A stretch of DNA of 47,727 bases from an uncultured Rhodospirillales bacterium. Lineage in GTDB: Bacteria > Pseudomonadota > Alphaproteobacteria > Azospirillales > Azospirillaceae. The position numbers and the translations under genes are program-made. Under the pieces are notes generated by a model that worked only from the letters and a program-made list of their open reading frames with translations, searched no databases and had not been told where the DNA came from. The stretch is taken from NCBI GenBank assembly GCA_903856295.1, contig CAIOBP010000118.1, positions 1 through 47,727 of the forward strand, in the 5' to 3' direction. Positions within the stretch are counted from its first letter, which is position 1; each line of letters opens with the position of its first letter. Of the stretch, positions 24,746 to 33,620 are shown in pieces.

Positions 24746-25048
24746 ATGACGGGAAAATGGCTCGTGGCGGTTCTGACGGCGCTGCTGCTGTCCGGGTGTT
24801 CCGGATCCGGCGCGGCGCGGCATATGACCTGTCCCCAGACCTGCGAGCGGAACTATGATTCCTGTGCCGACAGTGTCGGCGCCAACCGCTCCGGGCCGTC
24901 CTTTTTCGGTGCCGGGGCGACGTGTCAGCGCGAGCTTTCGTCCTGCCACAGGCGCTGTGACCTCAACGCCGTTCAGACCAAGCCGGCCGCCGCGAACAAG
25001 CCGAAATCCACGACGGGAGAGACGGCCGAGCCGCGGAAGACTCCGTGA
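24746..25048 (+). CDS. Cysteine-rich lipoprotein
   Basis: The protein has 100 residues and begins with a lipoprotein signal peptide ending LLLSGC, so lipidation is expected at C18. The mature part has six cysteines at 29, 33, 40, 60, 67 and 71: CX3CX6C and then the mirror image CX6CX3C. This suggests a disulfide-braced helical hairpin. The tail is lysine/proline rich. No family is recognised. Its stop overlaps the rarA GTG start (GTGA), so translation is probably coupled. Confidence 0.8.
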   Translation: MTGKWLVAVLTALLLSGCSGSGAARHMTCPQTCERNYDSCADSVGANRSGPSFFGAGATCQRELSSCHRRCDLNAVQTKPAAANKPKSTTGETAEPRKTP

Positions 25049-26343
25049 GCCTGTTCGAGTCCCAGGCCCCGCGCCCGCTGGCTGACCGCTTGCGGCCGCA
25101 GCGGCTTGGGGAGGTCGTCGGTCAGGCCCATCTGCTGGCGCTCGAGGCGCCGCTCGGCCGGATGGTCGCGGCGGGGCGTCTTGCCTCGATGGTGCTGTGG
25201 GGGCCGCCGGGCTGCGGTAAAACCACCATCGCGCGCCTGCTGGCCGAGGCGGTGGAGATGGAATTCGCGCCGCTCTCGGCGGTGTTTTCCGGCGTCGCCG
25301 ATTTGCGCAAGGTGTTCGAGGCGGCACGGGCGCGCCGGGCCGGTGGGCGCGGCACCCTGCTGTTCATCGATGAAATCCACCGCTTCAACCGCAGCCAGCA
25401 GGACGGCTTTCTGCCCTATGTCGAAGACGGCACGGTGACGCTGATCGGCGCCACCACCGAGAATCCGTCTTTCGAGCTGAACGCGGCGCTGCTGTCGCGG
25501 GCACAGGTGTTCGTGCTGAATCGACTCGACGAGGCGGCGCTGGAAAACCTGCTGACCCGGGCCGAAGCCGACTCCGGGCGGGGATTGCCCCTCGATACCG
25601 ATGCAAGGTTGGCGGTCAAGGCGATGGCCGATGGCGACGGCCGCTTCCTGCTCAATCTATGCGAGGAATTGTTCGCGCTGCCTCCCGGCGATATCCTCGA
25701 CACCACCCGCCTTGCCGCAACCATTCAGCGCCGGGCGCCGCTCTACGACAAGGCCCAGGAGGGGCATTACAATCTAATCAGTGCTCTGCATAAGAGTTTA
25801 CGCTCCTCGGACACCGACGCCGCGCTGTACTGGCTGGCGCGCATGCTGGCCGCGGGCGAGGATCCGCGCTACATCGCGCGCCGTTTGGTCCGGTTCGCCA
25901 GCGAGGATGTCGGGTTGGCCGATCCCGACGCTTTGGTGCAGGCGCTGACCGCCTGGGAGGTCTATGAGCGCCTGGGCAGTCCGGAAGGCGAACTGGCGCT
26001 GGTCCAGTGCGTGATTTATCTGGGCACGGCTCCCAAGTCCAACGCCGCTTACGTCGCCTACAAAGAGGCGATGAAGGCAGCGCGCTCCAGCGGTTCCGTG
26101 ATGCCACCCAAGCATATTCTCAATGCGCCGACACGGCTGATGAAGGATATTGGCTACGGTTCCGGGTACACCTATGACCACGATACCCAGGATGGGTTCT
26201 CTGGCCAGAGTTGTTTTCCGGACGACTTGCCTCGCACGTCGTTTTATCGTCCGGTGGAGCGCGGATTCGAGCGTGAAATCAAGAAGCGGCTGGAGTATTG
26301 GGATAAACTTAGAAGGCGAATTATGGGCGGCGCCGATCAATAG
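25045..26343 (+). CDS. rarA: Replication-associated recombination protein RarA (MgsA)
   Basis: RarA is an AAA+ ATPase related to clamp loaders and RuvB; it acts at stalled forks and gaps. The protein has 432 residues, the normal length. Walker A is GPPGCGKT at 53-60, Walker B is LLFIDEIHRF near 105-114, the sensor is in LIGATTENPSFELN, and the arginine-finger region is NAALLSRAQVF. The C-terminal helical and MgsA domains include LVRFASEDVGLADP, GTAPKSNAAYVAY and GYTYDHD. It starts with GTG and overlaps the lipoprotein stop. Confidence 0.98.
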   Translation: MSLFESQAPRPLADRLRPQRLGEVVGQAHLLALEAPLGRMVAAGRLASMVLWGPPGCGKTTIARLLAEAVEMEFAPLSAVFSGVADLRKVFEAARARRAGGRGTLLFIDEIHRFNRSQQDGFLPYVEDGTVTLIGATTENPSFELNAALLSRAQVFVLNRLDEAALENLLTRAEADSGRGLPLDTDARLAVKAMADGDGRFLLNLCEELFALPPGDILDTTRLAATIQRRAPLYDKAQEGHYNLISALHKSLRSSDTDAALYWLARMLAAGEDPRYIARRLVRFASEDVGLADPDALVQALTAWEVYERLGSPEGELALVQCVIYLGTAPKSNAAYVAYKEAMKAARSSGSVMPPKHILNAPTRLMKDIGYGSGYTYDHDTQDGFSGQSCFPDDLPRTSFYRPVERGFEREIKKRLEYWDKLRRRIMGGADQ

Positions 26344-26466
26344 TGGCCAATGAGTTTTTTTGCGCTTTCCAGGCGACCAGACACTGGCGTAATCGACACG
26401 ATATGGTAATGTAACGGCAATCTTCTCGAGTGGCTTTTCGGGATGGATCACTGCGGAGGGCGCGTC

Positions 26467-27132
26467 ATGCGATTACTGCTGGTTGAGGACGTTGGTGAAC
26501 TGGCTGGGCAGGTCAGAACCAGGCTTGCGGGCGAGGGCTTCGCCGTCGACGTCGCCGGTTCGTCCGAAGAGGCGCGGTCGGCCCTGCGCTCCTCCAGCTA
26601 CGACGCCGTGGTGCTGGATTTGCATCTGCCCGACGGGGACGGGCTTGAGGTTCTGCGCGATTTGCGCGAGTCCCGCAATCCGACGCCGGTGATCGTGGTC
26701 ACGGCGCGGGATTCGGGGCAGGCCAAGGACGGGGCCGGCGACCCCATGGTCAAGCCGTTCGCCCTGGAAGAGGTGGTGGCGCGCATCGGTGCCGTGCTGC
26801 GGCAGCCAAGCGCGGCGCTGGGGATGCGTCTCGAGATCGCCAATCTGGCGTTCGACGTTTCCACCCGCGAGGTGGCGGTGGGCGGCCAACCGCTGGTGGT
26901 GCCGCGGCGCGAACTGGCGGCTCTCGAACTGCTGATGCAGCGCGCAGGTCGGGTGGTGACCAAGGACGCGCTGGAAAGCGCCATTTACACCAACGGCGAG
27001 GAAACCGAGTCCAACGCCATCGAATCCCACCTGTCACGCTTGCGCAAGCGTCTGCGCGAGGCCGGGGCCGGCGTGGCGATCCTCGGGGTGCGCGGCGTCG
27101 GCTACATGTTCCGGGTCGCGGAGTCCTATTAG
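26467..27132 (+). CDS. OmpR/PhoB-family response regulator with shortened receiver
   Basis: The protein has 221 residues from the ATG at 26467, preceded by GGAGGG. The receiver has E7/D8, phospho-acceptor D51 (VVLDLHLPDGDG), T79 and K96. The loop between T79 and K96 is about five residues shorter than in typical OmpR members, on the face that mediates dimerisation. The winged-helix output domain follows (about 125-220), with PRRELAALELLMQRAGRVV, then ESNAIESHLSRLRKRL, then VRGVGYMFR. No kinase is adjacent. A strong terminator follows at 27228-27271. Confidence 0.94.
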   Translation: MRLLLVEDVGELAGQVRTRLAGEGFAVDVAGSSEEARSALRSSSYDAVVLDLHLPDGDGLEVLRDLRESRNPTPVIVVTARDSGQAKDGAGDPMVKPFALEEVVARIGAVLRQPSAALGMRLEIANLAFDVSTREVAVGGQPLVVPRRELAALELLMQRAGRVVTKDALESAIYTNGEETESNAIESHLSRLRKRLREAGAGVAILGVRGVGYMFRVAESY

Positions 27133-27133
27133 G

Positions 27134-27219
27134 GCGGGGCGCGAAGTTAGAGCGGGGCGCGAAGGGGCGGGGCTCGCTCAGAAGCGTGACGCCGCTCTGA
27201 AACGACACGTTCTGAAACG
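27134..27219. repeat. Two short direct-repeat pairs after the response regulator
   Basis: GCGGGGCGCGAAG occurs at 27134-27146 and 27152-27164 (period 18). TCTGAAACG occurs at 27196-27204 and 27211-27219 (period 15). Both are in the 3' untranslated region before the terminator. Confidence 0.75.
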
Positions 27220-27227
27220 GCAAGTAT

Positions 27228-27271
27228 AGAGCATGATGCGGTTTGCATAGCCGCGTCATACTCTGTTTTTT
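27228..27271 (+). terminator. Rho-independent terminator of the response regulator gene
   Basis: AGAGCATGATGCGG (27228-27241) pairs with CCGCGTCATACTCT (27251-27264), three mismatches in 14, with a 9-base loop, and is followed by a run of six T at 27266-27271. Confidence 0.85.
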
Positions 27272-27330
27272 GCCTGGATTGCCCGCCGGTTCGGACTCCC
27301 GCAGTCCCCAGGGAGCCCGCAGTTCAGAGT

Positions 27331-27540
27331 TCAGACCAGAATATTGAGCTTGCCGATGCGGGCGGCTGCGCTTGGGGGGGCCACCGAGGTCGGTTTCGCT
27401 GCCTTGGCGACGGAAACCGCCTTGGCCTCCGCGCTCTGCACGGCGACCCGCGAGTCCCGATGCCGGAGGCTGGGCGCGTGGTCGGAGTGCATTCTTTGCA
27501 GAATCTGAGAGTGGGCGAATTGCCCTGAAACCGGTTTCAT
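27331..27540 (-). CDS. Possible small protein, unknown function
   Basis: A 69-codon frame of basic, alanine-rich sequence ending RIGKLNILV. No strong ribosome site precedes the ATG and no family is recognised. The GC-rich third positions in the second half support coding, but weakly. It lies between the terminator and the CYTH-CHAD gene. Confidence 0.4.
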   Translation of the reverse strand: MKPVSGQFAHSQILQRMHSDHAPSLRHRDSRVAVQSAEAKAVSVAKAAKPTSVAPPSAAARIGKLNILV

Positions 27541-27608
27541 CCGGGTAGCGCCACGCTGTTGCTGACGTTTGCGTCCGCTGGACTCATCCCAGTGCGACCG
27601 TTGGGCTT

Positions 27609-29285
27609 CTAACGAACCCGGTGCGCGCCGTCAACCCCGACGGCAAGTGTCGATTGGTCGCGCCCGGGACGGGACCAGAACAGCTTGGCGGTGCGGAACT
27701 CCTGCCATTCCGCGACCAGGCGCGGTTCGAGGGCGGCGAGACCGCGGCTGTGCCAGCCGATCACCATCCCGACCGCGCGCGCGGCGGCGCCATCGGGAAG
27801 GCTGTCCAGTTGATGCGCCAGACGGGCGGCGGTGGCCACGTCGTTGAGTTGTCCGAGGGCATCCTGGAAGGTCGACAGCCGCAGGAGATAGCGGCCGACC
27901 GGCTTTTCATCGTACAGCGAGCGGAAGAAATCGGTGGCGTAGCGCAGCTTCTTCATGGCGATGCGCAACTGGTGACGGTCGTCATAGCCAAGTTCGGTGA
28001 AGCCGCCGCCGGTTTTGCGCGCCTTGCGGTGCCGCCGGTCGAGCAGGGTGTCGGCGGTTTCGCGCAGCGGCCGGAACAGCAGCGCCGAGGAGCGCGTCAC
28101 CGGCTGGGCGCGCCAGCCCCGGCTTTCCAGCCATTCGCCGAAACGCAGCCGGAAGCGGGTCTGTCCGGGCGACTCGAACAGCGCGCGCACGTCGTCATAG
28201 GCTTGGCGGCGCCTGGCGAGCGCAGCCGTTTCCAGGGCGGCAAGGTCGGCGTAAAGCTCGGGATGAACCGCGAAAGCGGCCTTGACCGGTGCCAACAGCT
28301 CAGTGAGAAAGACATCCCAGTCGCGGGCCGGGCCGAGAATTCCGGCCAGAGCCTTGGTCTCTTCGGCCAGCCACTGGCGGTCGGCGGCCGGCAGCAGATC
28401 GCGGAACAGGCTGAGGGCCGACCGCAAGCGGCGCAGCGCCACCCGCGCCTGATGCACGCCCTCGGGATCGTCCCCAGCCAGCACGCAAGGCTCGTTGAGG
28501 CTGAACTGATGAAAGCAGCCGCCGAGAATCGCGGCCAGCGCCGAGTCGACGGTGGTGGTGGCATCGAACACCAGCCGCTGGGACTTGAAGGGGCGGGGCG
28601 GCTCGCCGTCGGCGAGGGCGAAGCCGCGCGCGGCCTTGGAGCGGGTTTCGAGCCGCAGCGGCACCGTCTCGGACAGGGCCTGGGCGAGGCGGTAGAGGCT
28701 GGCCGGTTCGCCCGATTTCAGTTCCAGCTCGATCTCGGAGATCGGCTCGCGCTTGCCGTCGGGGCCGATGATTTCGCCGGCATCGATGGCCAGTTCGATC
28801 GCCCCCTGGTCGAGCGAGTGGGCACTGCGTTCGAATCGGGTCCGGATGGTCGGCACGAGCGCGGCGGCGTCCAGCCCGGCGATCGTCGCCAGCGCCTCCG
28901 GTTCGGTGATCAGCGCAAGGTCGAATCCGGGACCGGCGACCGGCCACTCCCATTCGTGACGGGTCAGCCCGTCGCCGCGCTTGAGGGTCTGGACGTAGCC
29001 GTCGGGGGTCAGGCGAACCCGCAACACCGCGCGCCGGGCCGACAGCGCCCGCTCCGTGGTGTCGAAATAGGTTGAGTCGAGAAGCGCCGCGACCGGCTCA
29101 CCACTTCGCCGCGCAACGACAACCGCCGAATCGGCAATGGCTGCCAGATATTCGGGGGCGACCGCGAGCTTCAGCTCGGTCTCGGTATGGCGCGACAGGA
29201 CAGCCTCGGCGGGCGGTTGCAATATCCCGGAGAACTGGCATAACCGGGCAGGCTCGTCAAGATCGAGTTGCTGTGTAATGAACAT
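27609..29285 (-). CDS. CYTH and CHAD domain protein (inorganic triphosphatase-like)
   Basis: The protein has about 558 residues from the ATG at 29285; a GTG at 29321 would add 12, and neither has a strong ribosome site. The N-terminal CYTH domain has the diagnostic ExExK (ETELK, residues 35-39), DSTYFDTTERALS, and SEIELELKSG, the metal- and phosphate-binding strands of triphosphate tunnel enzymes. The C-terminal CHAD domain (about 265-555) has conserved histidine/arginine helices: GVHQARVALRRLRSALSLF, then DDRHQLRIAMKKLRYATDFF. CHAD domains bind polyphosphate. The pair probably cleaves or senses inorganic triphosphate/polyphosphate. It is divergent from a PAS kinase gene, with a pair of direct repeats in between. 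Confidence 0.93.
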   Translation of the reverse strand: MFITQQLDLDEPARLCQFSGILQPPAEAVLSRHTETELKLAVAPEYLAAIADSAVVVARRSGEPVAALLDSTYFDTTERALSARRAVLRVRLTPDGYVQTLKRGDGLTRHEWEWPVAGPGFDLALITEPEALATIAGLDAAALVPTIRTRFERSAHSLDQGAIELAIDAGEIIGPDGKREPISEIELELKSGEPASLYRLAQALSETVPLRLETRSKAARGFALADGEPPRPFKSQRLVFDATTTVDSALAAILGGCFHQFSLNEPCVLAGDDPEGVHQARVALRRLRSALSLFRDLLPAADRQWLAEETKALAGILGPARDWDVFLTELLAPVKAAFAVHPELYADLAALETAALARRRQAYDDVRALFESPGQTRFRLRFGEWLESRGWRAQPVTRSSALLFRPLRETADTLLDRRHRKARKTGGGFTELGYDDRHQLRIAMKKLRYATDFFRSLYDEKPVGRYLLRLSTFQDALGQLNDVATAARLAHQLDSLPDGAAARAVGMVIGWHSRGLAALEPRLVAEWQEFRTAKLFWSRPGRDQSTLAVGVDGAHRVR

Positions 29286-29332
29286 GTAACAAATGTCATG
29301 ATTATGCAATAATTCTGTCACGATCTTGCGTC

Positions 29333-29378
29333 AGATATTTTCATTCGCTATAAGCTGGGATTGAGATATTTTCATCCG
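29333..29378. promoter_or_regulatory. Direct-repeat pair in the divergent promoter region
   Basis: AGATATTTTCATTCG at 29333-29347 and AGATATTTTCATCCG at 29364-29378 differ at one base and start 31 bp apart, three helical turns. The region lies between the divergent CYTH-CHAD and PAS-kinase genes, so the pair could be a two-site operator. The bound factor is unknown. Confidence 0.55.
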
Positions 29379-29410
29379 TTGGGTAAGCCGCAAACCAATA
29401 GGCAGCCGAT

Positions 29411-31891
29411 ATGCACACTGAGTTCCCCGATAATCTTGCCCGGGAGTGGTGGCTGTTGGTGTGGCGAGCCTGTGTCCTGGTCTCGACGGTCGGTTTGCTT
29501 GTTTTCCATCTTGCGCTCTGGCGCGAACTGGACTGGCATGAGGGGCTTGAGACCTTCGGCATCATCGTTCTGCTCGCGGGGCTTTGGCGGATCGATGGTG
29601 GGCAGTGCCGGTCGGCCCTGCGCAAGCTGGAAGAGCGGAGCGAGGACCGCGCCCGGGAGTTGAACCGGGTCAATGCCCGGTTGCTGGATGCCGAGCGGAT
29701 CTCGCATCTCGGGCACTGGGAACGCGATCTGGTGACCGGCGCCGGCTTTTGGTCCGAAGAGAATTTCCGCATCTATGGGTTGCCGATCGGGCCATCCTCG
29801 CCGTCGCAGGAGAGTTTTCTCACCTCGATCTATCCGAGTGACCGGCCGGCCCTGTTGCGCATGCGGGCGGCGGTGATCCTGGGCCGATCCCCCTACAAAA
29901 TCCGCTTCCGGGCGGTCCGTCCGGACGGTGAGGTCCGCCACCTCCATTCCGAGGCCGAAGTGATTCGCGATCAGGCCGGCCGGCCGCTTCGCCTGATCGG
30001 CACCACCCTCGACATCACGGCGCTGGTCGAGGCCGAGGAGCGCCTGACCGAGGCCGAGCGCATCGCTCACCTCGGTCACTGGCAGTGGCGAGCCTCGACC
30101 GACAGCCATTTCTGGTCGGACGAGTTGTACCGGATTCTCGGGGTCAAGCGCTTCGACGTGCAACCGGGATGGGCGGCGCTGCTGATTCGGGTTCATGAGG
30201 ACGACCGTGCATCCTTGTCGGACCTTCCCTTCGTTCCTAACCGGTCTTTCGAGAATGGCGGCGTCGTGGTCAGGGTCGTGCGCCCGGACGGCTCGATCCG
30301 CTGGGTTCAGATCACGCTGCGCTATTCCCTCGATTCCCACGGCGGGGTGATGGGCATGTTCGGCACCGTCCTCGATGTTTCCGACCGTCACGTCGCCCAG
30401 CAGGCGCTGTCGGAAAGCCATGCCACGCTGCTGTCGATCATCAATGCCGCCGATCACGACATGGTTGGTTTGCTTGACGCCGAGGGTATCATCCGGGTGG
30501 CCAATGAGTGCACGGCCCGGGTCCTGGGGCGTCCGCTCGACCAAATCATCGGCCGCAGCTTGTTTGATCTTGTTCCCGCCGACGGCCGGGATACCAGAGC
30601 GGCCGTGCTCGCCCAGGTCTTGAGCAGCGGCGACAGGGTGAGTTTCGAGTCGAACTGGGGCGATCTGGTCTTCGACGCCCATTATGCGCCGGCCCTGGGG
30701 GCCGACGGCAACCCCATCGGCATCGCGATGTTTTCGCGCGACATCACCGCCCGCAAGCAGATCGAAACCAGTCTGCGCAAGTTGACCCGCGCCATCGAGC
30801 AGGCGCCGCTGTCGGTGGTGATCACCGATACCGAGGGCCTTATCGAGTATGTCAATCCCCACTTCACCAAGGTCTCGGGCTATCGGGCCGACGAGGTGAT
30901 CGGGCGCACCTCGCGCATTCTCAAATCCGGCTACACCTCTTCCGAGAATTACGAGGCGATGTGGCGGACCATCGTCGGCGGCGAGGTTTGGCACGGCGAG
31001 TTTCATAACAAACGCCGGGATGGCCAGCTGATCTGGGAACGCGCCTCGATCGCCCCGGTCCGCGACTCGGATGGCACGGTCACCCACTATGTCGCGGTCA
31101 AGGAGGACGTCACCGAGCGCAAGCGCGCCGAGGTCGAGTTGCTGGCCGCCAAGGAACGCGCCGAGGCCGCGAGCATCGCCAAATCACAATTCATCGCCGC
31201 GGTCAGCCACGAGTTGCGCACACCGCTCAACGCGGTGATCGGCTTTTCCGAGGTGATGCGCGATCGGGCGTTCGGGCCGCTGGGCGATCCGCGCTATGAA
31301 AAATTCGCCATCAGCATCAATGAGGCCGGCAACAACCTGTTGAGACAGATCAACGACATCATCGATCTGGCCAACGCCGGTTCGGGGCATCTCGAGATGG
31401 AGGAAACCATCTTCGATCCCCAGAGCGTGATACAGACGGCGCTCGATGCCATCCGGCCGGCCGCCGATGCTGCGGGGCTGGAACTGACGGCCGATTTTCC
31501 GGTGTCGCTGACGCTGTTGCTCGCGGATGAGCGCGCGGTCGGCCGGATCGTCAGGCATCTGCTGAGCAATGCCGTCAAGTTTACGCCCTCCGGCGGCAAA
31601 GTCTCGGTGCGGACGGCGTTGGAGGAGGGCGGGCTGTTCGCGATCACCGTGTCCGACACCGGCGCCGGCATTCCGCCGGAAAAAATCCAGACGGTGTTTC
31701 AGCCCTTCGGACAACTCGACGGCGCGTTCTCACGCGCCCACGACGGCACCGGCCTGGGACTGCCGCTCAGCCGCACCATGGCCGAGTTGCATGGCGGGCA
31801 CCTGGAAATCGAACGGGGACCCTGTGGCGGAACCACCGTCACACTACGCCTGCCGCGCGACCGGGTGGTGTCGCGCGGAGCATCGGTCTGA
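29411..31891 (+). CDS. Sensor histidine kinase with four PAS domains
   Basis: The protein has 826 residues. Two hydrophobic helices (about 12-35 and 47-60) anchor a cytoplasmic array. PAS1 and PAS2 (about 97-205 and 218-325) are clearly duplicated: RISHLGHWERDL and RIAHLGHWQWRA open each. PAS3 (about 338-447) and PAS4 (about 458-570, with LIEYVNPHFTKVSGYRADEV) follow. The phospho-histidine is H600 in VSHELRTPLNAVIGFSEV; the ATPase has HLLSNAVKFTPSGG, SDTGAGIPPE at 748-757 and DGTGLGLPLSR. There is no receiver, so an external regulator is needed; none is adjacent. The stop codon touches a 19-bp tandem duplication. Confidence 0.95.
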   Translation: MHTEFPDNLAREWWLLVWRACVLVSTVGLLVFHLALWRELDWHEGLETFGIIVLLAGLWRIDGGQCRSALRKLEERSEDRARELNRVNARLLDAERISHLGHWERDLVTGAGFWSEENFRIYGLPIGPSSPSQESFLTSIYPSDRPALLRMRAAVILGRSPYKIRFRAVRPDGEVRHLHSEAEVIRDQAGRPLRLIGTTLDITALVEAEERLTEAERIAHLGHWQWRASTDSHFWSDELYRILGVKRFDVQPGWAALLIRVHEDDRASLSDLPFVPNRSFENGGVVVRVVRPDGSIRWVQITLRYSLDSHGGVMGMFGTVLDVSDRHVAQQALSESHATLLSIINAADHDMVGLLDAEGIIRVANECTARVLGRPLDQIIGRSLFDLVPADGRDTRAAVLAQVLSSGDRVSFESNWGDLVFDAHYAPALGADGNPIGIAMFSRDITARKQIETSLRKLTRAIEQAPLSVVITDTEGLIEYVNPHFTKVSGYRADEVIGRTSRILKSGYTSSENYEAMWRTIVGGEVWHGEFHNKRRDGQLIWERASIAPVRDSDGTVTHYVAVKEDVTERKRAEVELLAAKERAEAASIAKSQFIAAVSHELRTPLNAVIGFSEVMRDRAFGPLGDPRYEKFAISINEAGNNLLRQINDIIDLANAGSGHLEMEETIFDPQSVIQTALDAIRPAADAAGLELTADFPVSLTLLLADERAVGRIVRHLLSNAVKFTPSGGKVSVRTALEEGGLFAITVSDTGAGIPPEKIQTVFQPFGQLDGAFSRAHDGTGLGLPLSRTMAELHGGHLEIERGPCGGTTVTLRLPRDRVVSRGASV

Positions 31892-31928
31892 CCAGACCTT
31901 TTGCAGATCACCAGACCTTTTGCAGATC
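31891..31928. repeat. Perfect 19-bp tandem duplication spanning a gene end
   Basis: ACCAGACCTTTTGCAGATC occurs at 31891-31909 and directly again at 31910-31928. It begins at the last base of the kinase stop codon and ends inside the stop codon of the convergent small gene (31927-31929), so both gene ends border it. Confidence 0.93.
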
Positions 31929-32166
31929 AATCGTCCTCGTCGGCGTCTTCTTCGACCTGATTGGCCAGATCGCGCAGCATGTCGACCACGTCTTCATGGC
32001 TGGTTTCGTCGACGGCGGAATTCACGGCGGCTTCGATCATCGCCACGGCGACATAGGGTCCGAGCACGCCACCCTCTTCGATGGCCCGCTTGAGGTGCTT
32101 CTCGGCGATGTCGAGAGCCTTGTCAAACATGGCGTCGGCCGAAAGGTCTGTGCTTGGTTCGGTCAT
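31927..32166 (-). CDS. Small acidic protein of unknown function
   Basis: The protein has 79 residues and is strongly acidic. It is helical (AMFDKALDIAEKHLKRAIEE and VVDMLRDLANQVEED) and ends EDADEDD. A short hydrophobic helix, GPYVAVAMIEAAVNSAV, lies in the middle. It looks like a conserved alphaproteobacterial hypothetical protein; no function is known. It converges on the PAS kinase gene and is divergent from rlmD. Confidence 0.8.
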   Translation of the reverse strand: MTEPSTDLSADAMFDKALDIAEKHLKRAIEEGGVLGPYVAVAMIEAAVNSAVDETSHEDVVDMLRDLANQVEEDADEDD

Positions 32167-32286
32167 GGCGTAGTCCGCTTCGTGGGTGGGCCGGTGGCAC
32201 CGGGCTGGTTCGTGCTATAACACTTCCGGCATGGCCGCATGAAGGAAAATGCTCGCCTGCTGTCTTGGCAAGCTGGAGATCGCGTC

Positions 32287-33585
32287 ATGGGCCGTCGGCG
32301 CCCGCCATCACGGGATACCGGACCGGAGATCGCGTTGACCATCGGCGCCATCGGTGCCCGCGGCGATGGCATTGCCGACACGGCGGACGGGCGGGTGTTC
32401 GTGCCCCTGACCGTTCCCGGCGATCGCGTGCGGGCGCGGCTGGGGCCGCCGACCGGCGAGGGACGGCGGGGCGAGGTGCTGGAATGGCTGGAGCGGGGCG
32501 GGGGACGGGGCGAACCGGCCTGCCGGCATTTCGGCCGATGCGGCGGCTGCGCGCTTCAGCACGTCGCTGCCACCGATTATCTGGCCTGGAAGCGCGAACA
32601 GGTCTCCGGGGCGCTGGCCCGGGCCGGATTCGGTCGCGACTGGTCGCCCGAGGTGAAAACGACGCCTCCGGGCGGACGGCGACGGGCGAGCTTCAACATC
32701 ATCCGGCGCGGCGGGGTGGTGCTGGCCGGGTTCAGCGAAAGACTGAGCCACCGGTTGGTCGACGTCCTGGACTGCCCGGTGCTGGCCCCCGAACTGGTGG
32801 CGCTGCTGCCCGCCCTGCGTCGCCATCTCGCCGCCGTTCTGCCCGATGGCGGTAGCGCCGAAGCGGTGGTGACCCGGCTTGAGGGCGGCGTCGACCTGCT
32901 GCTGATCGGCCCGCCCCGGCTCGATTTGCCGGCCCGGCTGGCCCTGGCGGACTTGGCCGGGGCCGCCGATCTCGGCCGACTGTCCTGGCAACCCGATGCC
33001 AGGACGCCGCCGGAGCCGGTGGCGGCGCGCCGGCCGCTGGGTATCCGGTTCGGCGGCGTCGCAGTCGCGCCGCCACCCGGCGGTTTTCTTCAGGCCAGCG
33101 CCGAAGGTGAGGCGGCGCTGGTCGGCGCGGTGCTCGGCGGGCTCCGAGTCGCTCCCGGGGCGGTGGCCGATCTTTTCGCCGGCTGCGGCACCTTTTCCCT
33201 GCCGCTGGCGCAGACGGGGTGGCGGGTTCATGCGGTGGAGGGCAATGGACCGGCGCTGGCGGCGTTGGCGCGGGTGGCGCCGGGTGTGCCGGGCCTGAGC
33301 ACCGAGTTGCGCGATCTCGCCCGACAGCCTCTCGAGACTTCCGAACTGGCGCGGTTTTCGGCGGTGGTTCTCGATCCGCCCCGGGCCGGAGCGGTGGCCC
33401 AGGCGGCGGCGCTGGCATCGTCGTCGGTGCCGCTGGTGGTGATGGTGTCCTGCAATCCCGCGACCTTCGCCCGGGACGCCCGGCTGCTCGCCGGGGGCGG
33501 CTACCGGCTCGAGGCGGCGCTGGCGGTGGATCAGTTTCTATGGTCGGGCCACGTCGAACTGGTTGCGGCGTTCAGGCGGGGGTGA
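32287..33585 (+). CDS. RNA m5U methyltransferase of the TrmA/RlmD (RumA) family
   Basis: The protein has 432 residues from the ATG at 32287, which has GGAG eight bases upstream; the ATG at 32239 has none. A TRAM-like RNA-binding domain (about 12-75) is followed by an iron-sulfur cysteine cluster (C79, C85 and C88 in CRHFGRCGGCALQH, with another cysteine in VLDCPVLAPEL). The Rossmann core has VADLFAGCGTFSLPLA, then DPPRAGA, and the catalytic cysteine in VSCNPATFARD. The fold suggests 23S rRNA uracil-5 methylation (RlmD-type), but which base is modified cannot be told. Confidence 0.93.
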   Translation: MGRRRPPSRDTGPEIALTIGAIGARGDGIADTADGRVFVPLTVPGDRVRARLGPPTGEGRRGEVLEWLERGGGRGEPACRHFGRCGGCALQHVAATDYLAWKREQVSGALARAGFGRDWSPEVKTTPPGGRRRASFNIIRRGGVVLAGFSERLSHRLVDVLDCPVLAPELVALLPALRRHLAAVLPDGGSAEAVVTRLEGGVDLLLIGPPRLDLPARLALADLAGAADLGRLSWQPDARTPPEPVAARRPLGIRFGGVAVAPPPGGFLQASAEGEAALVGAVLGGLRVAPGAVADLFAGCGTFSLPLAQTGWRVHAVEGNGPALAALARVAPGVPGLSTELRDLARQPLETSELARFSAVVLDPPRAGAVAQAAALASSSVPLVVMVSCNPATFARDARLLAGGGYRLEAALAVDQFLWSGHVELVAAFRRG

Positions 33586-33620
33586 TGTGACGGCTCTCCC
33601 TTTGATCACGGGCTGGTTGG

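Noticed and set aside
29372-31087. 571-codon minus-strand frame opposite the PAS kinase
   Set aside because: Antisense shadow of a clearly real kinase.
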